Positions 8,532 to 16,471 of a stretch of DNA of 64,000 nt are shown piece after piece. The stretch spans positions 1-64,000 of the forward strand of contig NZ_BMSY01000012.1 in NCBI RefSeq assembly GCF_014649395.1, written 5' to 3'. The DNA comes from Streptomyces aureoverticillatus. GTDB taxonomy: Bacteria; Actinomycetota; Actinomycetes; Streptomycetales; Streptomycetaceae. Every line of letters begins with the position of its first letter. The first letter of the stretch is position 1. The position numbers were made by a program, and so were the translations under genes. The notes beneath the pieces are model-generated. The model was not told the DNA's origin. It was given only the letters and a program-made list of their open reading frames with translations, and searched no databases.

Positions 8532-9089
8532 ATGAACGACAGCGGCGGCGGACCGGCCGGAGGCAGCACCACAAGCCCCGGCACCGAGACGCGCGACAGC
8601 CGGGACCAAGTGCTCGCCGAGGCCGTACGACTCCGCGAGAGCGGCAGCCGTGAGGAGGCGCGGGCACTCCTGATCCCCCTCAGCGAGCGCTTCCCCGACG
8701 ATGCCGAAGTGGCCTACCAGACCGCGTGGGTGCACGACACGCTCGGCCTCGAAGCCGAGGCCCTGCCCCACTACCAGCGCGCGATCCGGCGGCCGGGCCT
8801 GTCGGACGACGACCGACGCGGAGCGCTCCTCGGCCTCGGTAGTACCTACCGCGTGCTAGGCAGATACGAGGAAGCCGCCACCGCGCTGCGCGAGGCGTCC
8901 GAGGAATACCCGGACGACGGAGCCCTCAAGACCTTCCTGGCCATGGCGCTGTACAACACGGGCCATGCCCACGACGCGATGGGCATCCTATTGCGGCTCC
9001 TGGCCTCGACGAGCCGGGACCCGGACATCGCCTCCTACCGCCCCGCGATCGAGTACTACGCCAAAGATCTCGACGAGACGGTCAGCTGA
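8532..9089 (+). CDS. Tetratricopeptide-repeat protein
   Basis: A 185-residue protein of unknown specific function made mainly of TPR helices. Recognisable repeat positions include YQTAWVHDTLGLEAEALPHY near 62-81, GLGSTYRVLGRYEEAATALR near 98-117, and LAMALYNTGHAHDAM near 130-145. The N-terminus is polar and serine/glycine-rich. There is no signal peptide, so it is probably a cytoplasmic scaffold. This matches the short single-module TPR proteins common in Streptomyces. ATG 8532 has GGGAG 7 nt upstream. It is convergent with the DUF6397 gene, with only 8 nt between the stop codons. Confidence 0.75.
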   Translation: MNDSGGGPAGGSTTSPGTETRDSRDQVLAEAVRLRESGSREEARALLIPLSERFPDDAEVAYQTAWVHDTLGLEAEALPHYQRAIRRPGLSDDDRRGALLGLGSTYRVLGRYEEAATALREASEEYPDDGALKTFLAMALYNTGHAHDAMGILLRLLASTSRDPDIASYRPAIEYYAKDLDETVS

Positions 9090-9097
9090 CGTCCTGG

Positions 9098-10177
9098 CTA
9101 ATTCCGCCTGCGACGCAGCCACTTGAACAGTCCTCGTGGCTCGTCGCGCCGCTCGGCCTTCTCCGGCTCGACGCGCGCGGCGGGCCACGGCAGCGGGTCG
9201 AGCGCCGGGTGCGGGCGGGGTGTGGCGACGATGGGCGGGCGGCCCGGCCGGGGGGCGGGGCGCAGCCGCCGGGCCTCTTCCAGGGCGAGGATCAAGTTCG
9301 CCCGCAGCCAGCTCATCTCGTCCGGGTCGTCCGCGGTCGTGATGCGTTCGACGATGCGCGTCGTGGGTGACTCGGGTGGTGCCTGTGTGAACGGCTCGGG
9401 CTTGAGGCGGTTCAGATAGGCGCGTTCGTAGGGGTCCCTGACCACCTCCGCCAGCTGCACCGGGTCGAGCAGTGACGCGCCTGCCGCGGCACGCTCCCAC
9501 GGGTCCTCCGACTGGCGCAGCAGGAACCCGGCGTGCCGGCCCCGCCAGTTGCGTGCCCGCAGGTCCACGCCTTCCTCCAGCCGGTCACGGAGCATCTGTG
9601 GGGCGCGGCCGGTGAGCAGGGCGGCATTGGCCTCGGACGCGGCGAACTGCCGTAGTTCTTCGGCGAGATAGAGCCAGACGACCGCTCTGTAGCGATTGAT
9701 GTAGAACTTCACGGGCGTCAGCACGCCGGCGCGGGCGAGGCGTGTGAACCTGGCAGGCGTGATCTCCATGAGGGCCGCGCCCTCCGCGGTTCCCACCGCC
9801 TTGATGCACTCCCGCAAGGACTCCGGGAAGCCCGGCACCTCACGAACACGGTCGATCTCCTCGCGCCTGACCCGCCGCCGACCGCCCGCCGTATCTGCCA
9901 CGGTGCGAATCCGGCCCAGCATCACGGCCAGGTCGAACTCACCACGCTTCAGCCCCAGTTCACGGGCGGCGCGACTGCGCGTGACCGTGGGCGGCGGGCC
10001 GGCCGACGAGGTCGGCGGATGGCTGGAAGGGACAGCCGGCTCGGCGCCGGAGGCCGAGCCGGCCGCGGACGCGGCAGACGCGGCCCACGCCGGCTCAGAG
10101 GTGGATCCGGGTGCGGACGCGGATGCGGATGCGGATGCGGATGCGGGCTGCGCGATGGTCTGTGTGTCGCCATTCAT
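9098..10177 (-). CDS. DUF6397 family protein
   Basis: A 359-residue protein that I recognise as the Streptomyces DUF6397 family, of unknown function. After a low-complexity N-terminus rich in Ala, Ser and Pro comes a helical DNA-binding-like segment, RSRAARELGLKRGEFDLAVM, and later RRRVRREEIDRV and ITPARFTRLARAG, which resemble the small helix-turn-helix helices of excisionase-type proteins. The C-terminus is proline- and arginine-rich and ends KWLRRRRN. ATG 10177 is chosen because GGGGGAGAA lies just upstream. The Ser-Ala run near the N-terminus is encoded by a hexanucleotide repeat that could vary in length. Confidence 0.7.
   Translation of the reverse strand: MNGDTQTIAQPASASASASASAPGSTSEPAWAASAASAAGSASGAEPAVPSSHPPTSSAGPPPTVTRSRAARELGLKRGEFDLAVMLGRIRTVADTAGGRRRVRREEIDRVREVPGFPESLRECIKAVGTAEGAALMEITPARFTRLARAGVLTPVKFYINRYRAVVWLYLAEELRQFAASEANAALLTGRAPQMLRDRLEEGVDLRARNWRGRHAGFLLRQSEDPWERAAAGASLLDPVQLAEVVRDPYERAYLNRLKPEPFTQAPPESPTTRIVERITTADDPDEMSWLRANLILALEEARRLRPAPRPGRPPIVATPRPHPALDPLPWPAARVEPEKAERRDEPRGLFKWLRRRRN
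10112..10147 (-). repeat. Hexanucleotide repeat coding for a Ser-Ala run
   Basis: Six consecutive 6-bp units of the form TGCGGA (one with CGCGGA, the last TGCGGG) lie inside the N-terminal part of the DUF6397 gene and encode alternating Ala and Ser. Copy-number change would keep the frame. Confidence 0.8.
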
Positions 10178-10286
10178 GGCGGTTCTCCCCCGTGCGTGGT
10201 CATTGCTCGTGGAAAAACCGTAGCCCGGCCGCACCGCATCTCGCTCGGCCTGTGGATAACTCCGGTTGCGCAGCTGTCTTTGCAGG

Positions 10287-10700
10287 TCAGAGGTCTACGA
10301 CAGGCGTCCGTTCCGGGTGGCGCGCGCCCACGCCCAGGTGTTCGCCGACGCGGTTCACCAGCAGCGTCATCTCGTACGCGACCTGGCCGATGTCGGCCTG
10401 CGCCGAGCTGAGGACGCACAGACAACTGCCGTCACCGGCGGCCGTCACGAACAGGACGGCGTCATCGAACTCGATCATGGTCTGCCGGACGGCGCCCGCG
10501 TGGAAGTGACGGCCGGATCCCTTCGCCAGGCTGTGCAGCCCGGACGACACCGCCGCCAGGTGCTCGGCGTCCTCACGCTCGAGTTCCGAGCTCGCTCCCG
10601 TCACCAGACCGTCGTTGGACAGCACCAGTGCGTGCCGTACGTGCTCCACCCGCTTCGTCAAATCGTCGAGCAACCAGCCGAGCCCCGTGTTCTCCGCCAT
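10287..10700 (-). CDS. Roadblock/LC7 domain protein (conservon CvnB-like)
   Basis: A 137-residue roadblock/LC7 domain protein. The start MAENTGLGWLLDDLTKRV, the central HALVLSNDGLVTGASSEL and the later TMIEFDDAVLFVTAAG match CvnB proteins, which in Streptomyces conservons act with a sensor kinase, a DUF742 protein and a Ras-like GTPase, probably as GTPase regulators at the membrane. The usual partners are not adjacent. Instead a PPOX-fold gene is divergent from it, and a broken CvnD-type GTPase gene lies 0.55 kb away on the same strand but on the upstream side, opposite to the usual order. ATG 10700 is preceded by GAAGGGG. Confidence 0.85.
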   Translation of the reverse strand: MAENTGLGWLLDDLTKRVEHVRHALVLSNDGLVTGASSELEREDAEHLAAVSSGLHSLAKGSGRHFHAGAVRQTMIEFDDAVLFVTAAGDGSCLCVLSSAQADIGQVAYEMTLLVNRVGEHLGVGARHPERTPVVDL

Positions 10701-10793
10701 GGCCCCTTCTCCCCCTGCGTCGCTCCCCCTGGCTGGAGGATCTGACCTGCCAGCCTTCCCCACCTCCGGCGTCCCGGCAAGCATGATGGGGAC

Positions 10794-11222
10794 ATGGCAC
10801 AGAAGATGACCGATGAACAATGGCGGGAGTTCGTCTCGCACGGCACCCGCACCGGCAAGCTGTCGACCGTCCGGGCGGACGGCAGCCCGCACGTGGCGCC
10901 GATCTGGTTCGTCCTGGACGGCGACGACCTGGTGTTCAACACCGGCAAGGACACTGTCAAGGGGCGCAATCTGGCGCGCGACGGGCGCGTGGCGCTGTGC
11001 GTGGACGACGACCGGCCGCCGTTCGCCTTCGTCGTCCTGCAGGGCCGCGCCGAACTGATCGAGGACATCGAGCAGGTGCGGCACTGGGCGGCCCGCATCG
11101 GTGGCCGGTACATGGGCGAGAACCGGGCCGAGGAGTTCGGTGAGCGCAACGGCGTGCCCGGCGAGCTGCTGGTCAGGGTCAGGATCAACAAGGTGCTGGC
11201 GCAAGCGGCGGTCGCCGACTGA
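10794..11222 (+). CDS. PPOX-class F420-dependent oxidoreductase
   Basis: A 142-residue split-barrel protein of the pyridoxamine-5'-phosphate-oxidase-like superfamily, closest by eye to the actinobacterial F420-dependent TIGR03618-type subgroup. The barrel is visible as GKLSTVRADGSPHVAPIWFV near 23-42, DDLVFNTGKDTVKGRNLARD near 45-64, and ALCVDDDRPPFAFVVLQGRA near 69-88. These proteins bind a flavin-type cofactor (F420 in many actinobacteria) and reduce various substrates; the substrate here cannot be inferred. The ATG at 10794 is the only sensible start. It is divergent from the roadblock gene, with 93 bp between. Confidence 0.8.
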   Translation: MAQKMTDEQWREFVSHGTRTGKLSTVRADGSPHVAPIWFVLDGDDLVFNTGKDTVKGRNLARDGRVALCVDDDRPPFAFVVLQGRAELIEDIEQVRHWAARIGGRYMGENRAEEFGERNGVPGELLVRVRINKVLAQAAVAD

Positions 11223-11245
11223 GACTCCGCGCACGAACGCACACG

Positions 11246-11806
11246 TCACCTCACCGGGTCGAACAGCCGGGCGGTATGCCTCCGCCCGGCGTACTCGACC
11301 AGGCGAATCAGCACCTCCTTCCCCGAGTCCCGGTCCCGTGCGTCACACAGCACCACGGGTGTCCCTCAGTCGAGGTCCAGGGCTCGTGACACCTCGTGCG
11401 CGCCGTATGTCCGCGCGTCGGCGAAGCAGTTGACAGCCACGACGAACGGAATGTGCCGGTGCTCGAAGTAGTCCACGGCGGGGATGCAGTCCTCGAGCCG
11501 CCGGGTGTCCGCGAGGACGACGGCACCGAGGGCGCCCTGTGACAGCTCGTCCCACAGGAACCAGCAACGGTCCTGCCCCGGCGTCCCGAAGAGGTACAGG
11601 GAAAGGCCGGATCTGATGGTGATGCGGCCGAAGTCCATCGCGACCGTCGTCGTGACCTTCCGGTCCACCCCCTCGATGTCGTCGACCGACTGGCCGACTC
11701 CGCTGAGGAGCTCTTCGGTACGCAGCGGCCGGATCTCACTGACCGCGCGCCGACCAGAGTGGTCTTGCCGACGCCGAAGCCTCCCGCGACGAGGATCAAT
11801 GCCATG
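11246..11806 (-). pseudogene. Broken CvnD-type Ras-like GTPase (conservon ATP/GTP-binding protein)
   Basis: The minus strand encodes MALILVAGGFGVGKTTLVGA (P-loop GGFGVGKTT), then changes frame at a CG dinucleotide run (11744-11751) and continues EIRPLRTEELLSGVGQSVDD. FGTPGQDRCWFLWDELSQGA (G3 region) and VVAVNCFADARTY (G4-like) follow. An in-frame TGA at 11366-11368 then interrupts ALDLD, after which the same frame continues GTPVVLCDARDRDSG and VEYAGRRHTARLF, the normal C-terminus, stopping at 11246-11248. The gene therefore carries a 2-nt insertion relative to the expected frame and one nonsense codon. CvnD proteins are small GTPases of Streptomyces conservon signalling units. A sequencing error could explain the frameshift but hardly both lesions. 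Confidence 0.85.
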
Positions 11807-12356
11807 GCAGTGGTGTCACTGGTTCCGCCGGACTCACTGGCCGCCGCGGACCGACCGGTCACGGTGGCCTCACCGGTCGCCGCGGACCGAGCAGTCATCG
11901 TGGTCACACCTGTCACCGCGGGCCGACCGGTCATGGTCGTCTCACTGGCAACAGCAGCCTCGTCGGTAACAGCGCTGTCGACGGCGTCAGAGCGCTCGCG
12001 TGCTCGTGGGCGGCGTGCTCGTGGGCGGCGTGCTCGTGGGCGGCGTGCTCGTGGGCGGCGTGCTCGTGGGCGGCGTGCTCGTGGGCGGCGTGCTCGTGGG
12101 CGGCGTGCTCGTGGGCGGCGTGCCGGTTCGGGGTGCTCCGGGGTATGTGCACGGCCTCCTCGCTCGGAAGGGTGCACGACGTGGGTCACCCGACGGTCCG
12201 TATCCGCTACGGAGCGGTGTGTTCGACGGGGCGCTGGGCGGAAACGGAGGCCGCGCGTTCATCGGCGTTCGGGGACAGCGCGACGAACGCGGAGGTCAGG
12301 AACAGGTAGGAGCCGAAGCCCACCGGTCGCGTGGCGCGTGCGGGATCATGGCCCGC
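11807..12356. other. Gene-free stretch between the GTPase remnant and the methyltransferase
   Basis: About 550 bases without a convincing gene. Near 11840-11950 are degenerate repeats related to GACCGGTCACGGTGGCCTCA, then the perfect 15-bp minisatellite (12001-12120). The GTPase frame is open upstream to 12189 and would add an Arg/Pro-repeat N-terminus, which I consider fortuitous. The methyltransferase promoter should lie in 12130-12350. Confidence 0.5.
12001..12120. repeat. Minisatellite: eight perfect copies of a 15-bp unit
   Basis: TGCTCGTGGGCGGCG is repeated exactly eight times head to tail with no mismatch. The unit length is a multiple of three and contains no stop in any of the six frames, so all six frames are open across it (for example Leu-Val-Gly-Gly-Val on the plus strand and Ala-His-Glu-His-Ala on the minus strand). 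There are no spacers, so it is not a CRISPR array. Confidence 0.95.
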
Positions 12357-12956
12357 ATGACCGACGACCACACGCACGTCCAAGAGTTCTTCACGGCGCG
12401 CGCCGCCGACTGGGACAGCCGCTTCCCGGACGACGGCCCGGCGTACCGCGCGGCAGTGGCCGAGCTCGGCCTGCGGCCGGGCAGCCGCGTTCTGGACGCG
12501 GGATGCGGCACCGGTCGCGCCCTGCCTGCGCTCAGGGACGCCGTGGGGCCCACGGGAACCGTTCTCGGGGCGGATCTCACCCCTGCGATGCTCGAGGCCG
12601 CCGCGCGGGCGGGCAGAGCGGCTCACGGCCAGTTGCTTCTCACCGACGTGGCGCGGCTGCCGGTACGCTCGCACTGTCTGGACGCCGTGTTCGCCGCGGG
12701 CCTGATCGCGCACCTGCCCGACCCGGCCGTGAATCTCCGCGAGTTGGCGCGGGTGGTGCGCCCGGGTGGGATGCTCGCGCTGTTCCACCCGATCGGCCGG
12801 GCCGCGCTCGCGGCCCGGCAGGGACGTGAGATCACGCCCGGTGACCTGCGTGCGGAGGCCAACCTCCGGCCGCTGCTGTCCGGTTCGGGCTGGCGGATGA
12901 CGTCGTACGTCGACGAGGACGCCCGATTCCTCGCGCTGGCCGTGCACGAGGGCTGA
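12357..12956 (+). CDS. Class I SAM-dependent methyltransferase
   Basis: A 199-residue Rossmann-fold methyltransferase of the UbiE/Methyltransf_11 type. Motif I is VLDAGCGTGRALPAL near residues 46-60, followed by the acidic GADLTPAML segment near 73, the LLLTDVARLPVRS strand and turn near 96-108, AGLIAHLPDPAVNLRELARV near 117-136, and RPGGMLALFHPIG near 138-150. The substrate is not inferable. ATG 12357 is preferred (GGGA 11 nt upstream); ATG 12348 is three codons longer with poorer spacing. It survives intact between several broken genes. Confidence 0.8.
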   Translation: MTDDHTHVQEFFTARAADWDSRFPDDGPAYRAAVAELGLRPGSRVLDAGCGTGRALPALRDAVGPTGTVLGADLTPAMLEAAARAGRAAHGQLLLTDVARLPVRSHCLDAVFAAGLIAHLPDPAVNLRELARVVRPGGMLALFHPIGRAALAARQGREITPGDLRAEANLRPLLSGSGWRMTSYVDEDARFLALAVHEG

Positions 12957-13020
12957 GGCCGACCGGCGCCCGTGCGGGGCGCGACCAGGCGCCTGGGCAG
13001 CCGCTTCGCCGCTTACCGGG

Positions 13021-13733
13021 TCACCTCTGCCCGGCGACAGCAGCGGCAAAGGCGGCCGGGTTGTCCAGCATGACGTTGTGTCCGGCGCCCGGCACGCTTT
13101 TTTCGACCCGCACTCCGGACGCCACCAGCTCGTCATGGCCCGGGAGTTCACCACTCAACGCGCCCTGGAGGTACACCCGCTCCACGGAGAGCCCCATCAG
13201 CATCACGCGCATGGTGGGGCTCGTACCTTTGACGAGTCCGGGCGCGCTACGGTGCAGCGCACGCGGGTCGGCCCACCGCATGGTCGCGGCCCACAGCGGC
13301 CCCACCCGCTCCAGCACGCGCGCGTGCCCCTCGTTCACGAAGTGCGCTTCTTCGTAGGCGGCGATTCCGCTGCTGCCCGCGGTCTGCGGAGGGTGCGGGT
13401 CGAGGTTCGCCTCCGTGAGGACCAGGGGTGACACCAGGTCGGGCCGACGGTGGGCGAGGACGATGGCAACGGAGCCATGCTATGGGCGACGATGTCCGCC
13501 TCGCGTACCGCCGCCTCGTCCAGTGCGGCTGCCAGGGCTTCCGCGTGCTCCTCCAGGGTGTAGCCGAAGTCGACGGGGCGGTCACTCAGGCCATGGCCCG
13601 GCAGGCCCACGAACAGCGATCTGCGTCCCGCGAGTTCGGGCCACGCGGCGATATGGGCGTGATAGCGGCCGATGCCGCGCCGAGCCCGTGGACGTACACC
13701 CGCCCGGGGCCGTCGCCGCACCCCGTCACGTCC
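13021..13733 (-). pseudogene. Alpha/beta-hydrolase broken by two frameshifts and a missing N-terminus
   Basis: The minus strand reads GRVYVHGLGAASA (oxyanion-hole HG), shifts frame near 13667-13671, continues RYHAHIAAWPELAGRRSLFV and GLPGHGLSDRPVDFGYTLEE to ADIVAHSM, then shifts again near 13473-13476 and continues SVAIVLAHRRPDLVSPLVLT to the histidine motif PGAGHNVMLDNP. The second lesion is a 4-nt loss inside what should be HSMGGS, the nucleophile elbow. The codons upstream of VTGCGDGPGRVYV do not extend into a plausible start, because a PadR fragment on the other strand begins there. Clearly inactive as an alpha/beta-hydrolase. Confidence 0.85.
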
Positions 13734-14065
13734 TGAGCCTCACCGCCGCCGGCAGAAGCGAACTGCGCCGCCGTCTCGCGGAGCCCGCGCGGGCGGACAC
13801 CACCGACGAGAACCGCTGGTTCACAGTGCTCGCCTTCTTGCGCCACCTGGGAGATGCGGGCGCCCAGGCCGCCGTGTTGCGACGCCGCCTCGACTTCCTT
13901 CAGGAACCGTCCAGCTTCTTCTACGAATTCTTCTACGAAGGCGACCGACCCCTGCGCGCCGAGGAGCTGGACGATCCCTTCCGCCAGGGGATCCTCACCG
14001 TCGCGCGCGCCACGAGCCGGGCAGAACTCGCTTGGCTGCGCAAGACCCTCGCGTCACTCGGCTGA
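13733..14065 (+). pseudogene. C-terminal remnant of a PadR-family transcriptional regulator
   Basis: About 110 codons starting HVLSLTAAGRSELRRRLAE and continuing DENRWFTVLAFLRHLGDAGA, FLQEPSSFFYEFFYEGDRPL, and ARATSRAELAWLRKTLASLG. LTAAGR directly follows the DNA-binding wing in PadR proteins, and the rest is the helical VirR4-type C-terminal domain. The N-terminal winged helix is absent. The fragment is joined head to head with the N-terminally truncated hydrolase. The simplest reading is that the two genes were divergent and a deletion removed their shared promoter and both 5' ends. The frame upstream of 13733 is antisense hydrolase sequence. Confidence 0.75.
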
Positions 14066-14082
14066 CGCCGACGGCACCCCCG

Positions 14083-15015
14083 TCAGTCCGCCTGCGACGC
14101 CGCCGACGGGTCCACGTGACGCACCGGGCAGCCGCGCACGCCCGGCACAGGGCGGGTGCCGAGCTCGTCGACCCGGTAGCCGTCCGGGTAGCCCTTGATC
14201 TCACGGTTCTGCCGGGCGTAGTGCGGGGCGGTGCGCGGCGGCAGCAGACGCACGGCACGGCCGCGCAACCGCACCGCGCGCCGGACCAGCGTCCGGGTGA
14301 GCGCATGCGGCTGTTCGTAACCGAACGCCTTCACCAGCGAGTCGTCGAGAAGAGCGATGGTGGCGGCCCGCAGGACGGGAGCCAAGGGGCGGGGATACCA
14401 GGAGGCCATCAGGTCGATGGTCGCGTCGGAGACCCTGCGCGCTCCCTCGTCCCATCCGAAATGGGCCTCTTCGTAGGCGTCGAGGCATTCGGCGAACTCT
14501 TCGTAGGAGCCCGGGATGCCCTTGATGCCCAAGTGCTGCCCGAGGGTGCGGTAGTACACGGCGGACGCCGCGGCCTCGTGCTGTGAGAACCTGCGCCATC
14601 CGTAGGTGTCGATCCACCTCTTGGGCATGACCACGAACGTGCACAGCACGTACCGCATGTCGTCGTCGCTGATGTCGTAGCTCCGGTGCATCTGATTGAT
14701 GCGCCGCACCGCCGTGCGCCCCAGGTCGCTGTCGAAGCCGTGCTCGACGATCGCGTCGAGGAGCAGGGCCGTGTCGTCGTACCGCTTCTGCGTGCGGTCC
14801 GTCAGCTCCGCGGTCTGTGCCAGGAGACGGCCGATGCTCGGGACGGCGTACGTGCGGTAGAGGGCGAGTTCGAGGGCGCGGGTGAAGTCCCAGGGGAACT
14901 CGTACACCGCGGAGAGGCGATAGATCGTCAGGAAGTCCTTCTCCGGGTCCAGACACCGGATCTGCTGAAGGCGGTCGTAACGCTTCACGACGCGGTCCCC
15001 CTTTTGTCGCCGCAT
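14083..15015 (-). CDS. MpaB-family oxygenase (DUF2236)
   Basis: A 310-residue protein of the DUF2236/MpaB family, whose named fungal member cleaves a prenyl chain oxidatively and whose bacterial relative latex-clearing protein cleaves rubber using haem. Conserved sections are KRYDRLQQIRCLDPEKDF near 11, YRLSAVYEFPWDFTRALELA near 32-51, TERTQKRYDD-like TDRTQKRYDDTALLL near 70, and FVVMPKRWIDTYGWRRFSQH near 124-143. No signal peptide is seen. The ATG at 15015 has weak spacing to its GGAG; a GTG eight to nine codons in, preceded by AAAGGGGGA, is an alternative start. It is divergent from a small hypothetical gene. Confidence 0.8.
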   Translation of the reverse strand: MRRQKGDRVVKRYDRLQQIRCLDPEKDFLTIYRLSAVYEFPWDFTRALELALYRTYAVPSIGRLLAQTAELTDRTQKRYDDTALLLDAIVEHGFDSDLGRTAVRRINQMHRSYDISDDDMRYVLCTFVVMPKRWIDTYGWRRFSQHEAAASAVYYRTLGQHLGIKGIPGSYEEFAECLDAYEEAHFGWDEGARRVSDATIDLMASWYPRPLAPVLRAATIALLDDSLVKAFGYEQPHALTRTLVRRAVRLRGRAVRLLPPRTAPHYARQNREIKGYPDGYRVDELGTRPVPGVRGCPVRHVDPSAASQAD

Positions 15016-15087
15016 CTCCAACTCTACGTTGGGGAACTGCAGATGATCCGTGTAACGGCGGGACCCACTCGGGGGAAGGCGGTCCAG

Positions 15088-15387
15088 ATGTTCGGCCGAA
15101 TCCGCAGGCTGTGGCGCAGGGGCGAACCGGCGGTGCGTACGGAGAAAGCGGCGCAGCCGGAGAGGCCACGCCCGCACAACCTCTTCGAGGCGGCCGCCGT
15201 CTACGTGGCGGCGTGCGCCGAGGACGATCAGGACAGGGTCGATGAGGCCGCGGGCTGGGTGTCTCCGGAGGCACTGTCCTTCGGCGTGAGCGAACTCGCC
15301 TGCCGTGCCGTCATAGCGCTCGCCCGGGAGCACGACGAGTCGCCGCGCGACGTGGCGCGTACGCTCCTCGGCCTGCCTGCCGCGTGA
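15088..15387 (+). CDS. Small hypothetical protein
   Basis: A 99-residue protein that I do not recognise. It begins MFGRIRRLWRRGEP and has a basic N-terminus followed by a helical segment, HNLFEAAAVYVAACAEDDQD, and a C-terminus ALAREHDESPRDVARTLLGL. There is no signal peptide or membrane helix. The ATG has GGGGGAAGG a few bases upstream. It is divergent from the MpaB oxygenase gene, with 72 bp between the starts, and may share its regulatory region. Confidence 0.55.
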   Translation: MFGRIRRLWRRGEPAVRTEKAAQPERPRPHNLFEAAAVYVAACAEDDQDRVDEAAGWVSPEALSFGVSELACRAVIALAREHDESPRDVARTLLGLPAA

Positions 15388-15574
15388 CGTCGGTGGTGGG
15401 TGAGGTCCGGACACACCAGCGCTGCGCTGACGAGAACAGACGAAGTGCGGACTGGTGCTGGGCTGCCAGGCAGCGACGGGAGTCGTTCCGGTGGTGTACG
15501 AGCGAGTTTTCCTGGTCATCCACCCCTCGACGACGTCGTGGGCCAGTGGTTAGGGTGCGCCGACGGAGGATGAA

Positions 15575-16471
15575 GTGGCCAGTGATGGGGAGGCCGGCAT
15601 GGCCGGGACGGACGACGCTGTCGCCACCGATGACGACGCGCTGTACGTACTGACGGCGGTCCTGCTGACGCCCGCGAAGTTCCCCAGCGTGCTCGGCGAC
15701 GACTACCCGGCAGCGTGTGCGGCCCTGGGGCTGCCGCCGCTGGCCGCCGGCTACGGGCTGGTGCTCGGCCAGGACAGTGCCGGTGCGCGCTGGACCGTCG
15801 TCACCGATGACGTGTCGCTCGTCGCCGTGGCGATCGCCTCGTGGGACTGCGGCATGGAGTACGACCTGTCGCCCGGTGAACGCACCGTGGTCGCCGCGCT
15901 GCCCGGCTGGCCGCTCGCGGTGGCGGTGGCCGCTCCTGGAGTGCCAGCGCCCCACGACCCCGCACCGGACCCCGAGCAGCCGGACCTGGTCCCGCTCGCC
16001 CCACCCCAGTCGGACACCTGGGGGCCGGCCCAGCGCCGCCTGGGCGCCGACGAGATAGCCCTCCAGTGGGCGGCGTGGCGCGCGCAGATCGACGACGCGG
16101 ACTTCACCACGGACGGCAGCGCCGAGGAGGCCGACCCCTCTGACGGCGAGCGGCAGGCATCCGCCGTCGGCGAGGAGAGCACCGAGGGCCCGCCGTCTGA
16201 GCCGTTGACCGGCGTACGACGGGTCCTGGCGGAAGTGCGCGCGTACGTGGACACGCCCCCGCCGCTCGGGCGGGTACGGTCGTCGTTCGCATCCGGTGAG
16301 GCGCGCACCCTGCGCGCCGACGGTCCTGGCTGGTCCATGGTCGCCAGGACCGACGACATCGCGTTCGTACTGCTCGACGAGGAGCCCGGAGAGGTGCTGC
16401 CGGTGGGGCGCGGGCCCGAGTTGCCGGGGCTGCTCGAAGCGCTCGACAAGATGGCCGTGCGCCCGGCCTGA
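15575..16471 (+). CDS. Hypothetical protein
   Basis: A 298-residue acidic protein that I cannot assign. Two folded-looking blocks flank a low-complexity middle. Residues 20-115 (ALYVLTAVLLTPAKFPSVLG, YGLVLGQDSAGARWTVVTDD) and residues 210-298 (TGVRRVLAEVRAYVDTPPPL, GWSMVARTDDIAFVLLDEEP) contain similar beta-strand patterns and may be two copies of one small domain. The linker is rich in Pro, Asp and Glu. No signal peptide. The GTG start at 15575 is supported by GGAGG 5 nt upstream. Its 3' end is tandemly repeated in the downstream non-coding DNA. Confidence 0.65.
   Translation: MASDGEAGMAGTDDAVATDDDALYVLTAVLLTPAKFPSVLGDDYPAACAALGLPPLAAGYGLVLGQDSAGARWTVVTDDVSLVAVAIASWDCGMEYDLSPGERTVVAALPGWPLAVAVAAPGVPAPHDPAPDPEQPDLVPLAPPQSDTWGPAQRRLGADEIALQWAAWRAQIDDADFTTDGSAEEADPSDGERQASAVGEESTEGPPSEPLTGVRRVLAEVRAYVDTPPPLGRVRSSFASGEARTLRADGPGWSMVARTDDIAFVLLDEEPGEVLPVGRGPELPGLLEALDKMAVRPA

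Noticed and set aside
12001..12120. CRISPR-like repeat array
   Set aside because: The copies are directly adjacent with no spacers, the unit is 15 bp, and no cas genes are nearby.
12000..12356. Methyltransferase N-terminal extension through the minisatellite
   Set aside because: The repeat is open in every frame. The methyltransferase domain begins after ATG 12357 and there is no ribosome site before 12000.
13415..14065. 216-codon plus-strand gene including the PadR remnant
   Set aside because: Its first half is antisense hydrolase sequence; only the part from about 13733 has family similarity.
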